Translations under genes and position numbers: made by a program
The notes under the pieces: model-generated
The model's input: the letters and a program-made list of their open reading frames with translations, nothing else
What the model was told of the DNA's origin: nothing
Database searches by the model: none
In this document: positions 49,972 through 58,629 of the stretch, one piece after another
Layout of the letters: every line of letters starts with the position of its first letter
How positions within the stretch are numbered: position 1 is the stretch's first letter
Assembly (NCBI RefSeq): GCF_005048265.1
Contig: NZ_SUNH01000017.1
Span: 53,742 to 117,741 of the forward strand
Direction: 5' to 3'
Origin: Paracoccus hibiscisoli
Lineage (GTDB): Bacteria; Pseudomonadota; Alphaproteobacteria; Rhodobacterales; Rhodobacteraceae
DNA length: 64,000 nucleotides

Positions 49972-52155
49972 TCAGTCGGCGCGGCCGTGCGACAGGGTCG
50001 CTGGCGTCACGATCCGGCGCTGCCACACGAACAGCGCGGCGGCCACGGACAGGCCGACGACGTCGGTCAACCACCCCACAGCGATCATCGACAGCGCGGC
50101 CCCGATCAAGATCAGGCGCACCAGCATCGAGGCATGGCCGAAATAGTATCCGATCACCCCCGCCGACAGCAGGAACATGCCCAGCAGCGCGGTCGCGGTC
50201 GCATGGATGATGTCGATCCATTCGCCCTGCATCAGCAGCTCATGCGAGCCGAAGAACATGAAGGGCACGATGAAGGCCGCAAGGCCAAGGCGGAACGCCT
50301 CGACGCTGGTCTTCATCGGGTCCGATCCCGACAGGGCCGCGCCCGCATAGGCGGCCAGCGCCACCGGCGGCGTGATGGCCGACATCACCGCATAGTAGAA
50401 GACGAAGAAATGCGCGACCAGCACCGGCACCCCCAGGGCGATCAGCCCCGGCGCCACCACGGCGGCGGCGACCGCATAGGCTGCGGTGGTGGGCATGCCC
50501 ATCCCCAGGATGATCGAGATGCACATCGCGAAGAACATCGCCAGATACTGGTTCTGATCCGCGATCGACAGCAGCAGCGACGAGAACCGCGCCCCCACCC
50601 CGGTCAGCGCGATGACGCCCACGATGATGCCCGCTGCCGCACAGACCGCGACCATCTGGATGGACATCTTGGCGCCCATGTCCAACGCCTTGAAGATCTG
50701 GCGCGGACCCATCTTGTGGGGCGTCAGCCAGCTGACCATCGCCGCCGCAGCCATGCCCATCGCGCCCGCCCGGATCACGGAATAGCCCGCGAACAGCGTG
50801 TAGATCAGGATGATGATCGGCAGGAACAGATAGACCTGCTTGATCAGGTCGTTGAAGCGCGGCAGCTCGGAGCGCGGCAGGCCCTTCATGTTCAGCTTGA
50901 GCGCCTGAAGGTCGACCATGAAATAGACCGACACGAAATACAGCAGCGCCGGGATGATCGCGGCGATGACGATGTCGGTGTAGGGGATGCCCGTCACCTC
51001 GGCCATGATGAAGGCGCCTGCGCCCATGATCGGTGGCAGGATCTGTCCGCCGGACGACGCCGTGGCCTCGATCGCGGCCGAGGTCTTGGCCGGATAGCCG
51101 ACCTTCTTCATCAGCGGGATGGTCAGCGACCCGGTCGACACGACGTTGCCCGCCGATGTGCCGTTGATCATGCCCATCAACCCGCTGGCAAAGACCGCCA
51201 CCTTGGCAGGCCCGCCCCGCGTCTGTCCCGCACAGGCAAAGGCGAAGTTCACGAAGTAGTCGCCGACCTTGGACGCTTGCAGGAACGCGGCGAAGACGAT
51301 GAACAGGATGATATAGGTCGAACTGACCGCGATCGGGTCGCCCAGCACCCCCTGATCGGTAAAGATGTAGGTGAAGAAGCGCGTGGCCGTATAGCCGCGA
51401 TGGTTCAGGAATCCCGGCAGCCACGGCCCCAGAAAGCTGTAGCCGATGAAGACGCCGACGATGATCACCAGCGCAAGGCCGGTCAGGCGGCGCGTCAGCT
51501 CCAGGATCAGGATGACGCCGGTGACGGCGGCCCACAGGTCGCCCGGTTGGGCCATGCCCGTGCCCGCCCGCATGCGCAGCGCGCCCACGACGAACAGGAT
51601 GTATCCCAGCACCGCGATCGAGGCCATGCACAGGATCAGGTCGCCCGGATAGATCCGTGATCGGTCGCGCGACGAATACAGCCAGCCCGCGATGACCGCG
51701 GCAGCCGTCCCGATGGCCAGCGGCAGGCCATAGGTGCGGAACCCGAAGGCGGGGGGTGCGGCCACCCCGGCCAGCCACCAGGCGCCCCAGGCATAGGCGA
51801 TGACCGCCAGCCCATAGCCCACGCCAAGCGCCGCCACGCCCAGCAGCGCCAGTTCAGCCATGCCGCGGCGCGCGGGGGCCGCATCGGCGTCGTTGCTGCG
51901 CTGCGTCAGCGCGGAATAGGTCAGAAAGCCGATGATCAGACCACCGCAGACATGCATCATGCGATAGGTCCAGGTCTCCAGCGGATAGATGACCATGACG
52001 AACAGGTGGAACAGGGTATAGGCGGCGCACAGGACCGCGATCAGCACGCCCGTCCGGGCGCGCGCGTCGCGCTGGTTGGGGGCCATCGGCTCGTCATCGA
52101 CGCCTTGCGCGATGACGGGGCCGGTCCCTGCCGCGGATGCAGCATCAACTGACAT
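49972..52155 (-). CDS. TRAP transporter fused permease subunit (TAXI type)
   Basis: A 727-residue inner-membrane protein that fuses the small 4-helix and large 12-helix TRAP subunits, the usual form in TAXI systems. The N-terminal four helices include AAYTLFHLFVMVIYPLET and the large domain has GLMGMINGTSAGNVVSTGSL, ATASSGGQILPPIMGAGAF, IILGMGMPTTAAYAV and AVMSAITPPVALAAYAG. It imports organic acids or similar solutes with Na+ or H+. It is downstream of the TAXI binding-protein gene, but a T-tract hairpin separates them. Confidence 0.95.
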   Translation of the reverse strand: MSVDAASAAGTGPVIAQGVDDEPMAPNQRDARARTGVLIAVLCAAYTLFHLFVMVIYPLETWTYRMMHVCGGLIIGFLTYSALTQRSNDADAAPARRGMAELALLGVAALGVGYGLAVIAYAWGAWWLAGVAAPPAFGFRTYGLPLAIGTAAAVIAGWLYSSRDRSRIYPGDLILCMASIAVLGYILFVVGALRMRAGTGMAQPGDLWAAVTGVILILELTRRLTGLALVIIVGVFIGYSFLGPWLPGFLNHRGYTATRFFTYIFTDQGVLGDPIAVSSTYIILFIVFAAFLQASKVGDYFVNFAFACAGQTRGGPAKVAVFASGLMGMINGTSAGNVVSTGSLTIPLMKKVGYPAKTSAAIEATASSGGQILPPIMGAGAFIMAEVTGIPYTDIVIAAIIPALLYFVSVYFMVDLQALKLNMKGLPRSELPRFNDLIKQVYLFLPIIILIYTLFAGYSVIRAGAMGMAAAAMVSWLTPHKMGPRQIFKALDMGAKMSIQMVAVCAAAGIIVGVIALTGVGARFSSLLLSIADQNQYLAMFFAMCISIILGMGMPTTAAYAVAAAVVAPGLIALGVPVLVAHFFVFYYAVMSAITPPVALAAYAGAALSGSDPMKTSVEAFRLGLAAFIVPFMFFGSHELLMQGEWIDIIHATATALLGMFLLSAGVIGYYFGHASMLVRLILIGAALSMIAVGWLTDVVGLSVAAALFVWQRRIVTPATLSHGRAD

Positions 52156-52227
52156 GAGGGTTCTCCGTCGGCAAGGACCGCGCGGACGGGGTCCGGGCAG
52201 TCGGTCCGATCATGGGGGAAACTGGGG

Positions 52228-52258
52228 AAAAAAGGGTCCGGGGGCCGCAGCCCCCGGA
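52228..52258 (-). terminator. Intrinsic terminator between TAXI binding protein and permease
   Basis: On the bottom strand TCCGGGGGC-TGCG-GCCCCCGGA (52258-52237) is followed by CCC and TTTTTT (52233-52228). It has a complete stem, loop and T-run. It lies between the binding-protein stop (52267) and the permease start (52155), so read-through would set a lower permease level. Confidence 0.7.
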
Positions 52259-52266
52259 TAATGCGC

Positions 52267-53241
52267 TCAGCCGCGCAGTTCGGCCGGGATCTCGATCCCG
52301 ATCTCGTCGAAATACTGCAGCGCGCCCGGGTGATAGGGCAGGAAGGTGTTCTTGTCGGCGTTCTCGGGCAGGGTCTCGGCCGAGGTGGCGTGGATCTGCA
52401 TCATCGCCTCGTTGCCTTCCATCACCAGCTTGGTGATCTCATAAGCCAGGCTGTCGGGCATGTCCTCATGGGTGATGGCAAAGTTCCACATGGCCACCGT
52501 GCCATGCCCCTCGGGAAAGCCCTGATACATGCCGCCCGGCACCTCGAAGGCCGCAACCTCGGGCATCGCCTCAAGGATCTGGGCGCGCTGCTCCTCGGTA
52601 AAGCCGAAGATGTTGACCGGGTTCTCGGCCGCGATCTGCGCGAAGGCGCTGATCGGCACGCCCGCCGCAAAGGCGAAGGCGTCGATCAGGCCGTCCTTGA
52701 CCTGGCTGGTCGCATCATTGGCCCCGGCATAGCTGATCGTCGCCTCGACGCCCAGCACCTCGAAGAAGCGCGGCCAGTAGGTGGCGGCGGTGCCGCCCGC
52801 CGGACCGACCGAGACGCGCTTGCCGGCCATGTCGGTGACATCCGCGATGCCCGACGACTGCAGCGCCACGGCCTCGAACGGGGTCTGGTACATCGGGAAC
52901 AGGGCGCGCAGGGCCTTGTGCTCGACGCCCGGTGCCAGTTCGCTGTTACCGGTCCAGGCCTCGTAGGCCGGGCCCATGGTGACCAGGCCGATCTGGTGAT
53001 CGCCGGTCTCGACCAGGGTGGCGTTCTGCACCGGGCCGCCGGTGACCTCGCCCGAGGCGTTCAGGCCCAGGTTCTGGCTGATCAGCCCGGCCAGGCCGGT
53101 GCCATAGATGAAATAGGTGCCGCCCTGGCTGGCGGTGCCGATGGTCAGGCTGCTGGGCCAGTCGGCGCGGTCGTCCTGGGCAAAGGCGGGCGACAGGCTG
53201 AAGGTGGCCGCGACGGTGGCGGCGACGGTCAGGAAACGCAT
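52267..53241 (-). CDS. TAXI family TRAP transporter solute-binding protein
   Basis: A 324-residue periplasmic protein with a signal peptide (about 1-22, ending PAFAQ). The TAXI signature segments are SLTIGTASQGGTYFIYGTG, VTGGPVQNATLVETGDHQIGLV, KRVSVGPAGGTAATYWPRFFEVLGV and PYHPGALQYFDEIGI. A GGAGG lies 6 bases before the ATG at 53241. The leader (53264-53293) can form a hairpin around GCGAAAGACGC. The ligand is unknown; TAXI members bind glutamate and other carboxylates. The 193 bp upstream show no clear sigma-54 promoter to my eye. Confidence 0.93.
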   Translation of the reverse strand: MRFLTVAATVAATFSLSPAFAQDDRADWPSSLTIGTASQGGTYFIYGTGLAGLISQNLGLNASGEVTGGPVQNATLVETGDHQIGLVTMGPAYEAWTGNSELAPGVEHKALRALFPMYQTPFEAVALQSSGIADVTDMAGKRVSVGPAGGTAATYWPRFFEVLGVEATISYAGANDATSQVKDGLIDAFAFAAGVPISAFAQIAAENPVNIFGFTEEQRAQILEAMPEVAAFEVPGGMYQGFPEGHGTVAMWNFAITHEDMPDSLAYEITKLVMEGNEAMMQIHATSAETLPENADKNTFLPYHPGALQYFDEIGIEIPAELRG

Positions 53242-53434
53242 GAAAATCCTCCCAGATTTTTCCGGGGCCGCGCGTCTTTCGCGTCGCGGCCCGATAAAGT
53301 GCCCCCAGATAGGACCTGCCATGCCCTGCGCGCAATGCCGCCATGCACGCCGCGGGCAGGAAAATGGCGCGCGGGCCATCGCGATGGGTGGATTCGGTAA
53401 CATCGGCGTCATCGGATGGGTGGAAATCCCCCCA

Positions 53435-54790
53435 TCACGGGTCGGGGTCGTCGCCCGCATCGACGTAATGCGTCTTGTCGATCATGTATTTCTGCATCTT
53501 TTCGTAGAGCGACTTGCGCGACAGGCCAAGTGATTCATAGACCGGCTTCAGCCGTCCGCCATGCGCGGCCAGGGTCGTCACGATCACGTCCCGCTCGAAC
53601 GCCGCGACGCGGTGGGCCAGGCGCTGCTGTTCGGGGCTGCGGTCGTCGGCCGGTTGCAGGGCGATGCCCAGGGCGTGGCGATCGGCGGCGTTGCGCAATT
53701 CGCGGACGTTTCCGGGCCAGGACCGCTCGGCGATCTCGGCCAGCAGGGCGGGGGGCACGGCCACGGCGGCGCGGCGATGGCGGGCGGCGGCCTCCTGCAC
53801 CAGCTTGATGAACAGCAGCTGGATGTCCTCGCGCCGCGCCGACAGAGGCGGCATGCTCAGCGTGACCACGTTCAGCCGATACAGCAGGTCGGCCCGGAAC
53901 CGGCCCGCCGCGACCTCCTCCTCCAGCGGCTGGCGCGAGGTCGCGATGAAACGCACGTCCAGCGCGCGCCCCTCATCCGCGCCCAGGGGGAACATCACCC
54001 GGTCCTGAACCACGCGCAGCAGCTTGCCCTGCACGTCCAAGGGCATGGAGCCGATTTCGTCCAGCAGGATGGTGCCGCCGCGGGCATGTTCGAACTTGCC
54101 GTAACGCGGGCGCAGCGCGCCGGGAAAGGCGCCTGCCTCGTGGCCGAACAGCTCGGATTCGATCAGCGCCGCGGGCAGGGCCGCGCAGTCGATGGCAATG
54201 AAGGGCCGCCCCGCGCGCGGCGACAGATCGTGCAGGGCGCGGGCCACGACCTCCTTTCCCGTGCCGGTCTGGCCCACGATCAGCACGTCGGCCTCGGTCG
54301 GGCCGATGGTGCGCAAGCGGCGGCGCAGGTCGATCATCACGTTCGACCGCCCCACCAGGCGGGTCTCCAGGTCGTCCACCTGCCCCGCCGCCGCGCGCAG
54401 CACCCGGTTCTCCAGCACGACCCGGCGGTAATCCATCGCGCGGGACGCGATCTCGGCCAGCTGCGCGCTGTCGAATGGCTTTTCGACGAAATCATAGGCC
54501 CCCTCACGCATCGCGCGCACGGCCAGCTGGATGTCGCCATGCCCGGTCACCAGGATCACGGGGATGTCCACGTCGATCTCTCGGATGCGGCTCATCAGGG
54601 TCAGGCCGTCCATGCCCGGCATGCGGATGTCGGTCACCACGATGCCGCCGAAACCGAACCCAACGCGGTCCAGCGCGGATTGGGCATCGGGGGCCTCCTC
54701 GACCTCGAACCCCTCCAGCTCCAGGGCCTGGGCGGTGGACAGGCGCATGTCGGGCTCGTCATCGACCAGCAGGATGCGGCCCGCGATCAT
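53435..54790 (-). CDS. DctD-like NtrC-family response regulator with altered GAFTGA loop
   Basis: A 451-residue activator in three domains: a receiver with Asp54 (VVTDIRMPGMDG), an AAA+ ATPase with Walker A GQTGTGKE (173-180), and a Fis-type C-terminal HTH. The ATPase also has TILLDEIGSMP, FRADLLYRLNVV and WPGNVRELRN. The C-terminal HTH is short (ERDVIVTTLAAHGGRLK, then SLGLSRKSLYEKMQ). The sigma-54-contact loop that is GAFTGA in the family reads GAFPGA (220-225). It overlaps dctB (ATGA). It probably controls the neighbouring TAXI TRAP genes. Confidence 0.9.
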   Translation of the reverse strand: MIAGRILLVDDEPDMRLSTAQALELEGFEVEEAPDAQSALDRVGFGFGGIVVTDIRMPGMDGLTLMSRIREIDVDIPVILVTGHGDIQLAVRAMREGAYDFVEKPFDSAQLAEIASRAMDYRRVVLENRVLRAAAGQVDDLETRLVGRSNVMIDLRRRLRTIGPTEADVLIVGQTGTGKEVVARALHDLSPRAGRPFIAIDCAALPAALIESELFGHEAGAFPGALRPRYGKFEHARGGTILLDEIGSMPLDVQGKLLRVVQDRVMFPLGADEGRALDVRFIATSRQPLEEEVAAGRFRADLLYRLNVVTLSMPPLSARREDIQLLFIKLVQEAAARHRRAAVAVPPALLAEIAERSWPGNVRELRNAADRHALGIALQPADDRSPEQQRLAHRVAAFERDVIVTTLAAHGGRLKPVYESLGLSRKSLYEKMQKYMIDKTHYVDAGDDPDP

Positions 54791-56685
54791 GGCGCGATCT
54801 CGGGCAGGTCGATGCGAAAGGCGGCACCGCAGTCGCAGGGAAGGATGCGCAATTCGCCTCCGAAATCCTTGATGATGTTGAACGAGATCGACAGCCCCAG
54901 CCCCAGCCCGCTGCCCACCCCCTTGGTCGAGAAGAACGGATCGAAGATGCGGTCCTCCAGCCCCGGCGCGATGCCCGGACCATTGTCGCTGACGGTCAGC
55001 AGGACGCGCCCGCCCGCGCGCCGCCCCTGGATGCGGATCGCGCCGTCGGCCCGCCCGTCCAGCGCGTCCAGCGCATTGGCCACCAGGTTCACCACGACCT
55101 GCTGGAACCGCACCGGCCCCGCCCGCACCATCAGCGGTCCCGGCGGCAGATCGACGACCAGCGCGACGGGCTGGCGGTCGATGCGCCAGGCGATCACCTC
55201 CAGCGCGTCGCGCAGTACGTCATGCAGGTCCACATCCGACAGCTGGGCATTGGGCTTGCGCGCGAAATTGCGCAGGGTGCGGCCGATCTCGGTCATGCGG
55301 TCGGTCAGCGACAGGATGCGGGTCAGGTTCTGGCGCGCATCCCCCGCGCGGTCGCGGTCCAGATAGGTCACCGCATTGGCGGCAAAATTGCGCACCGCGC
55401 CCAGGGGCTGGTTCAGTTCGTGCGACAGGGCCGCCGACATCTGGCCCAGGGCGGCCAGCTTGGCCGATTGCACCAGATGGCGCTGCGTGCGGCGCAGCTC
55501 GGCCTCGGTGGCGCGGCGTTCGTCAACCTCGGCGCCAAGGCGGGCGTTCAGCTGCGCCAGCTCGGCGGTGCGGGCGGCGACGCGCCCCTCCAGCTGGGCC
55601 TGCGCCTCGGCCTGGATCGACAGGCGCTCGCGCAGGCGGGCGCGGCGCTGCGCCCAGGCCATCAGCAGCGCCACCCCCACGCCCAAGATCATTAGCGCCG
55701 CCAGCGTCCCGATCAGCGCCTGACGCCGCGCGGGCGCGGTGTCCAGCAGGACATGCACCGTCCAATCGGCCTCGGGCATGGCCTCGGAGACGGTCAGGAA
55801 CTCGCGCCGCGCGTCGGGCAACTCCAGGCGCAGGATGTCGTGGCCCGCCGCCGCGCCCGCCGGTCGCAGGGGCAGCATCATCAGCGGCTCATCGTCATAG
55901 CGCCGGGTGGCGGCGATGCGGGCCCGCGCCTCGGGCGTCAGCGCCGCGATGGACCGGAACTGCCAGTCGCGGCGGCTGGCCAGGAACACGATCCCCTCGC
56001 CGTCGGTCACGATCATCTCGTATTCGGCGGCGCGCCAGCTGTCCTCGATGGCGTCCATGTCCACCTTCAGCACCAGCACGCCGACGATCTGCCCCCGGTC
56101 CCGCAGCGCCCGCCCGAAATAATACCCCCGCTTGCCCGAGGTCGTCCCAAGCGCCGAGAACCGCCCCTGCCCCCCGGCCAGCGCGTCGGTGAAATAGGGC
56201 CGGTATTCGAACCGCTCGCCCACAAAGCTGAAATCCTGGTCGAAATTGCTGGCCGCCACGGTCGTGCCGTCGGGCGCCATGACATAGGCATCCGACAGCC
56301 CCATCAGCTGTGCGACATGGCGCAGATACAGGTTCGCCGCCGCCAGCTGCACCGGGTCCGCCCCCGGCGCCAGCGCACGCACCAGAACCGGGCTGCGGTC
56401 CATCAGGTCGGGCAGGCGTTCGTATCGCGCCAGCTCTCCGCGCAGGCCCGACACGGCCAGGCGCAGGATGTTCTCTCCCTGCGGGACGGTCGCGGCGATG
56501 GAATGGCGCGCCAGCCAGGCGTTGCCGCCGATGGCCACGGCCAGCCCGGCCGCCACGACCACCAGCGCGATCAGCGCGCGCCGTCCGGTCACCGGCCAGC
56601 CCAGGGCCCCCTGCCAGAGGGGTGCGCCCCGCCATCCCGTCGCGTCGGTCACCCGGCCCCCCTGCCCTGAATGATGCCGCGCCAT
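54787..56685 (-). CDS. DctB-like sensor histidine kinase
   Basis: A 632-residue membrane kinase. An N-terminal helix (RRALIALVVVAAGLAVAIGG), a periplasmic Cache-type sensor domain and a second helix (IGTLAALMILGVGVALLMAW) are followed by a coiled coil. Then come the H-box LAALGQMSAALSHELNQPLG and N-box VNLVANALDAL, with GPGIAP and GVGSGLGLGLSI as G-boxes. The start is uncertain: ATG 56685 is given, but GTG 56652, behind a run of Gs, is also possible. The pair with the downstream regulator resembles dicarboxylate-sensing DctB/DctD; the ligand here is inferred. Confidence 0.9.
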   Translation of the reverse strand: MARHHSGQGGRVTDATGWRGAPLWQGALGWPVTGRRALIALVVVAAGLAVAIGGNAWLARHSIAATVPQGENILRLAVSGLRGELARYERLPDLMDRSPVLVRALAPGADPVQLAAANLYLRHVAQLMGLSDAYVMAPDGTTVAASNFDQDFSFVGERFEYRPYFTDALAGGQGRFSALGTTSGKRGYYFGRALRDRGQIVGVLVLKVDMDAIEDSWRAAEYEMIVTDGEGIVFLASRRDWQFRSIAALTPEARARIAATRRYDDEPLMMLPLRPAGAAAGHDILRLELPDARREFLTVSEAMPEADWTVHVLLDTAPARRQALIGTLAALMILGVGVALLMAWAQRRARLRERLSIQAEAQAQLEGRVAARTAELAQLNARLGAEVDERRATEAELRRTQRHLVQSAKLAALGQMSAALSHELNQPLGAVRNFAANAVTYLDRDRAGDARQNLTRILSLTDRMTEIGRTLRNFARKPNAQLSDVDLHDVLRDALEVIAWRIDRQPVALVVDLPPGPLMVRAGPVRFQQVVVNLVANALDALDGRADGAIRIQGRRAGGRVLLTVSDNGPGIAPGLEDRIFDPFFSTKGVGSGLGLGLSISFNIIKDFGGELRILPCDCGAAFRIDLPEIAP

Positions 56686-56864
56686 GATGTCCGCCCGCGA
56701 CGACCGGGGCAAGCGTGCTGGCGCAGTTTGGTCCTGCAGACGATCACCCAGCCCCTGGCTGCGCATCGGCGGCGGGGGCGACCCGCACGCTGCCACCCTT
56801 GGCCGGGCGGGGTTGATCGCCGGGCGGCGCCCGCCCGGGCAGAATGACGAAGAACCCTGCACAT

Positions 56865-56894
56865 TTGACCAACCTGCCCGATTTGCAATTGAAT
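56865..56894 (+). promoter_or_regulatory. Possible promoter of the oligopeptide ABC operon
   Basis: TTGACC (56865-56870), an 18-base spacer and TTGAAT (56889-56894) lie about 75 bp before the start of the binding-protein gene. The rest of the 285-bp divergent gap holds only GC-rich dyads such as CCGGGCGGCGCCCGCCCGG near 56820-56838. Confidence 0.4.
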
Positions 56895-56970
56895 CGGGGC
56901 GGCGAAACAGGTTGTCTGCTGCCAGCGGCTACCGGAACGGCGGCCAGTTGCAAAAACCAGGGAGAGAACC

Positions 56971-58554
56971 ATGAAGAAGGTGATGACACGCCTCGGGCTT
57001 GCGCTGATGTCCTCGACGATGATCGTGGGCGCGGCATCGGCAGAGACGGTGCGGTGGGCGCGGGCGTCAGATGCGCTGACGCTGGACCCGCATTCGCAGA
57101 ACCAGGGCGTGACCCACAACTTTGCCCACCACATCTATGAGACGCTGGTCGATCGCGATGCCGAGGGCAACCTGCAGCCGCGCCTGGCGACCGAATGGAC
57201 GCTGAAGGAGGACGACCCGACGGTCTGGGTGTTCACGCTGCGCGAGGGCGTCACCTTCCATGACGGCGCGGCCTTCACCGCCGAGGACGTGGTCTTTTCG
57301 CTGGACCGCGCCCGGTCCGAGGCGTCGAACATGCGCCAGCTGCATGTCGACGTGGCCGAGGTGCGCGCCGTGGACGACTATACCGTCGAGGTGCAGACCA
57401 CCGGCCCGTCGCCGCTCTATCCCAACAACCTGACCAACACCTTCATCATGGACAAGGACTGGTCCGAGGCCAATGACGTGGTCGAGGTCCAGGACTATGC
57501 CGCGGGCGAGGACAACTATGCCGTCCGCAACACCAACGGCACCGGCCCCTACATCCTGCAATCGCGCGAGGTCGATGTCCGGTCCGTCCTGACCCTGAAC
57601 GAGAACCACTGGGCCGAGAACACCCCGGCCGTGACCGAGATCATCTATCTGCCCATCGCCGACAACGCGACCCGCATCGCGGCGCTCTTGTCGGGTGAGG
57701 TCGATCTGGTCCAGGACGTGCCGGTGCAGGACATCGACCGCCTGCAGGGCACCGACGGCATCAAGATCGAGACCGGCCCCGAGAACCGCGTGATCTATTT
57801 CGGCTATCGCTTCGGCGAGGAGCCGCTGGCCTCGTCCAACGTCACCGATGCCAACCCCTTCAACGACCCGCGCGTGCGCGAGGCGATGGAGCTGGCCGTG
57901 GACCGCGACGCGATCGCCCAGGTGGTGATGCGCGGCCAGGCGATCCCCACGGGCGTCGCGAACCCGCCCTTCGTCGCCGGCTGGACCGAGGAGCTGGACG
58001 CCTATCCCGCCGTCGACCTGGAGCGCGCGCGCGAGCTGATGGCCGAGGCGGGCTATGAGAACGGCTTTACCGTCACGCTGGACACGCCCAACAACCGCTA
58101 TGTCAACGACGAGGCGATCAGCCAGGCCGTCGTCGGCATGCTGGGCCGGATCGGCATCACCGTCACGCTGGCCTCGCGCCCGGTGGCGCAGCATTCGCCG
58201 CTGGTGACGTCGAACACGACCGATTTCTACCTGCTGGGCTGGGGCGTTCCGACCTTTGATTCGGCCTATGTCTTCAACGACCTGGTCCATACCAAGGAAG
58301 GCAGCTACGGCGCGTATAACGGCGGGCTCTATTCCAACCCGGAGCTGGACGCCAAGATCCAGTCGCTTGGCACCGAGACCGACACAGAGGTCCGCGACGC
58401 CACCGTGGCCGAGATCTGGCAGGTCGTGAAGCAGGACCGCGTCCTGCTGCCGATCCACAACCAGGTGCTGGCCTATGCGATGCGCGACGGGCTGACCCTG
58501 CCGGTCCATCCCGAGAACCAGCCGCTGCTGACCGACCTGACCCTGGGCGAGTAA
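56971..58554 (+). CDS. Peptide/oligosaccharide ABC transporter substrate-binding protein (DppA-like)
   Basis: A 527-residue class II binding protein of the SBP_bac_5 family with a signal peptide (about 1-25, ending AASAE). Typical segments are DALTLDPHSQNQG, the motif FTLREGVTFHDGAAFTAEDV, NTNGTGPYILQS, NPFNDPRVREAMELAVDRDAI and VDLERARELMAEAGY. The ligand may be a peptide or another small solute. It is highly expressed relative to the membrane genes if the downstream stem-loop works as proposed. It is preceded by a good GGGAGAG Shine-Dalgarno. Confidence 0.94.
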   Translation: MKKVMTRLGLALMSSTMIVGAASAETVRWARASDALTLDPHSQNQGVTHNFAHHIYETLVDRDAEGNLQPRLATEWTLKEDDPTVWVFTLREGVTFHDGAAFTAEDVVFSLDRARSEASNMRQLHVDVAEVRAVDDYTVEVQTTGPSPLYPNNLTNTFIMDKDWSEANDVVEVQDYAAGEDNYAVRNTNGTGPYILQSREVDVRSVLTLNENHWAENTPAVTEIIYLPIADNATRIAALLSGEVDLVQDVPVQDIDRLQGTDGIKIETGPENRVIYFGYRFGEEPLASSNVTDANPFNDPRVREAMELAVDRDAIAQVVMRGQAIPTGVANPPFVAGWTEELDAYPAVDLERARELMAEAGYENGFTVTLDTPNNRYVNDEAISQAVVGMLGRIGITVTLASRPVAQHSPLVTSNTTDFYLLGWGVPTFDSAYVFNDLVHTKEGSYGAYNGGLYSNPELDAKIQSLGTETDTEVRDATVAEIWQVVKQDRVLLPIHNQVLAYAMRDGLTLPVHPENQPLLTDLTLGE

Positions 58555-58570
58555 GCCTGACGCCCTGACC

Positions 58571-58605
58571 ACCGCCGCGCCCGGGCGTTCCCCGTGCGCG
58601 GCGGT
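58571..58605 (+). terminator. Perfect 10-bp stem-loop between binding-protein and permease genes
   Basis: ACCGCCGCGC (58571-58580) pairs with GCGCGGCGGT (58596-58605) over a 15-base loop. It lies in the 75-bp gap between the binding-protein gene and the first permease. There is no T-run. It could stabilise the upstream mRNA 3' end or attenuate transcription. Confidence 0.5.
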
Positions 58606-58629
58606 TCCCTATTCGAGAGGATCTGGCCC

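Noticed and set aside
53242..53434. Sigma-54 promoter upstream of the TAXI gene
   Set aside because: I looked for GG-N10-GC with TGGCAC/TTGC flanks on the bottom strand. The nearest candidates (TGGCAGG, ATGGCGG-CATTGC) have wrong spacing.
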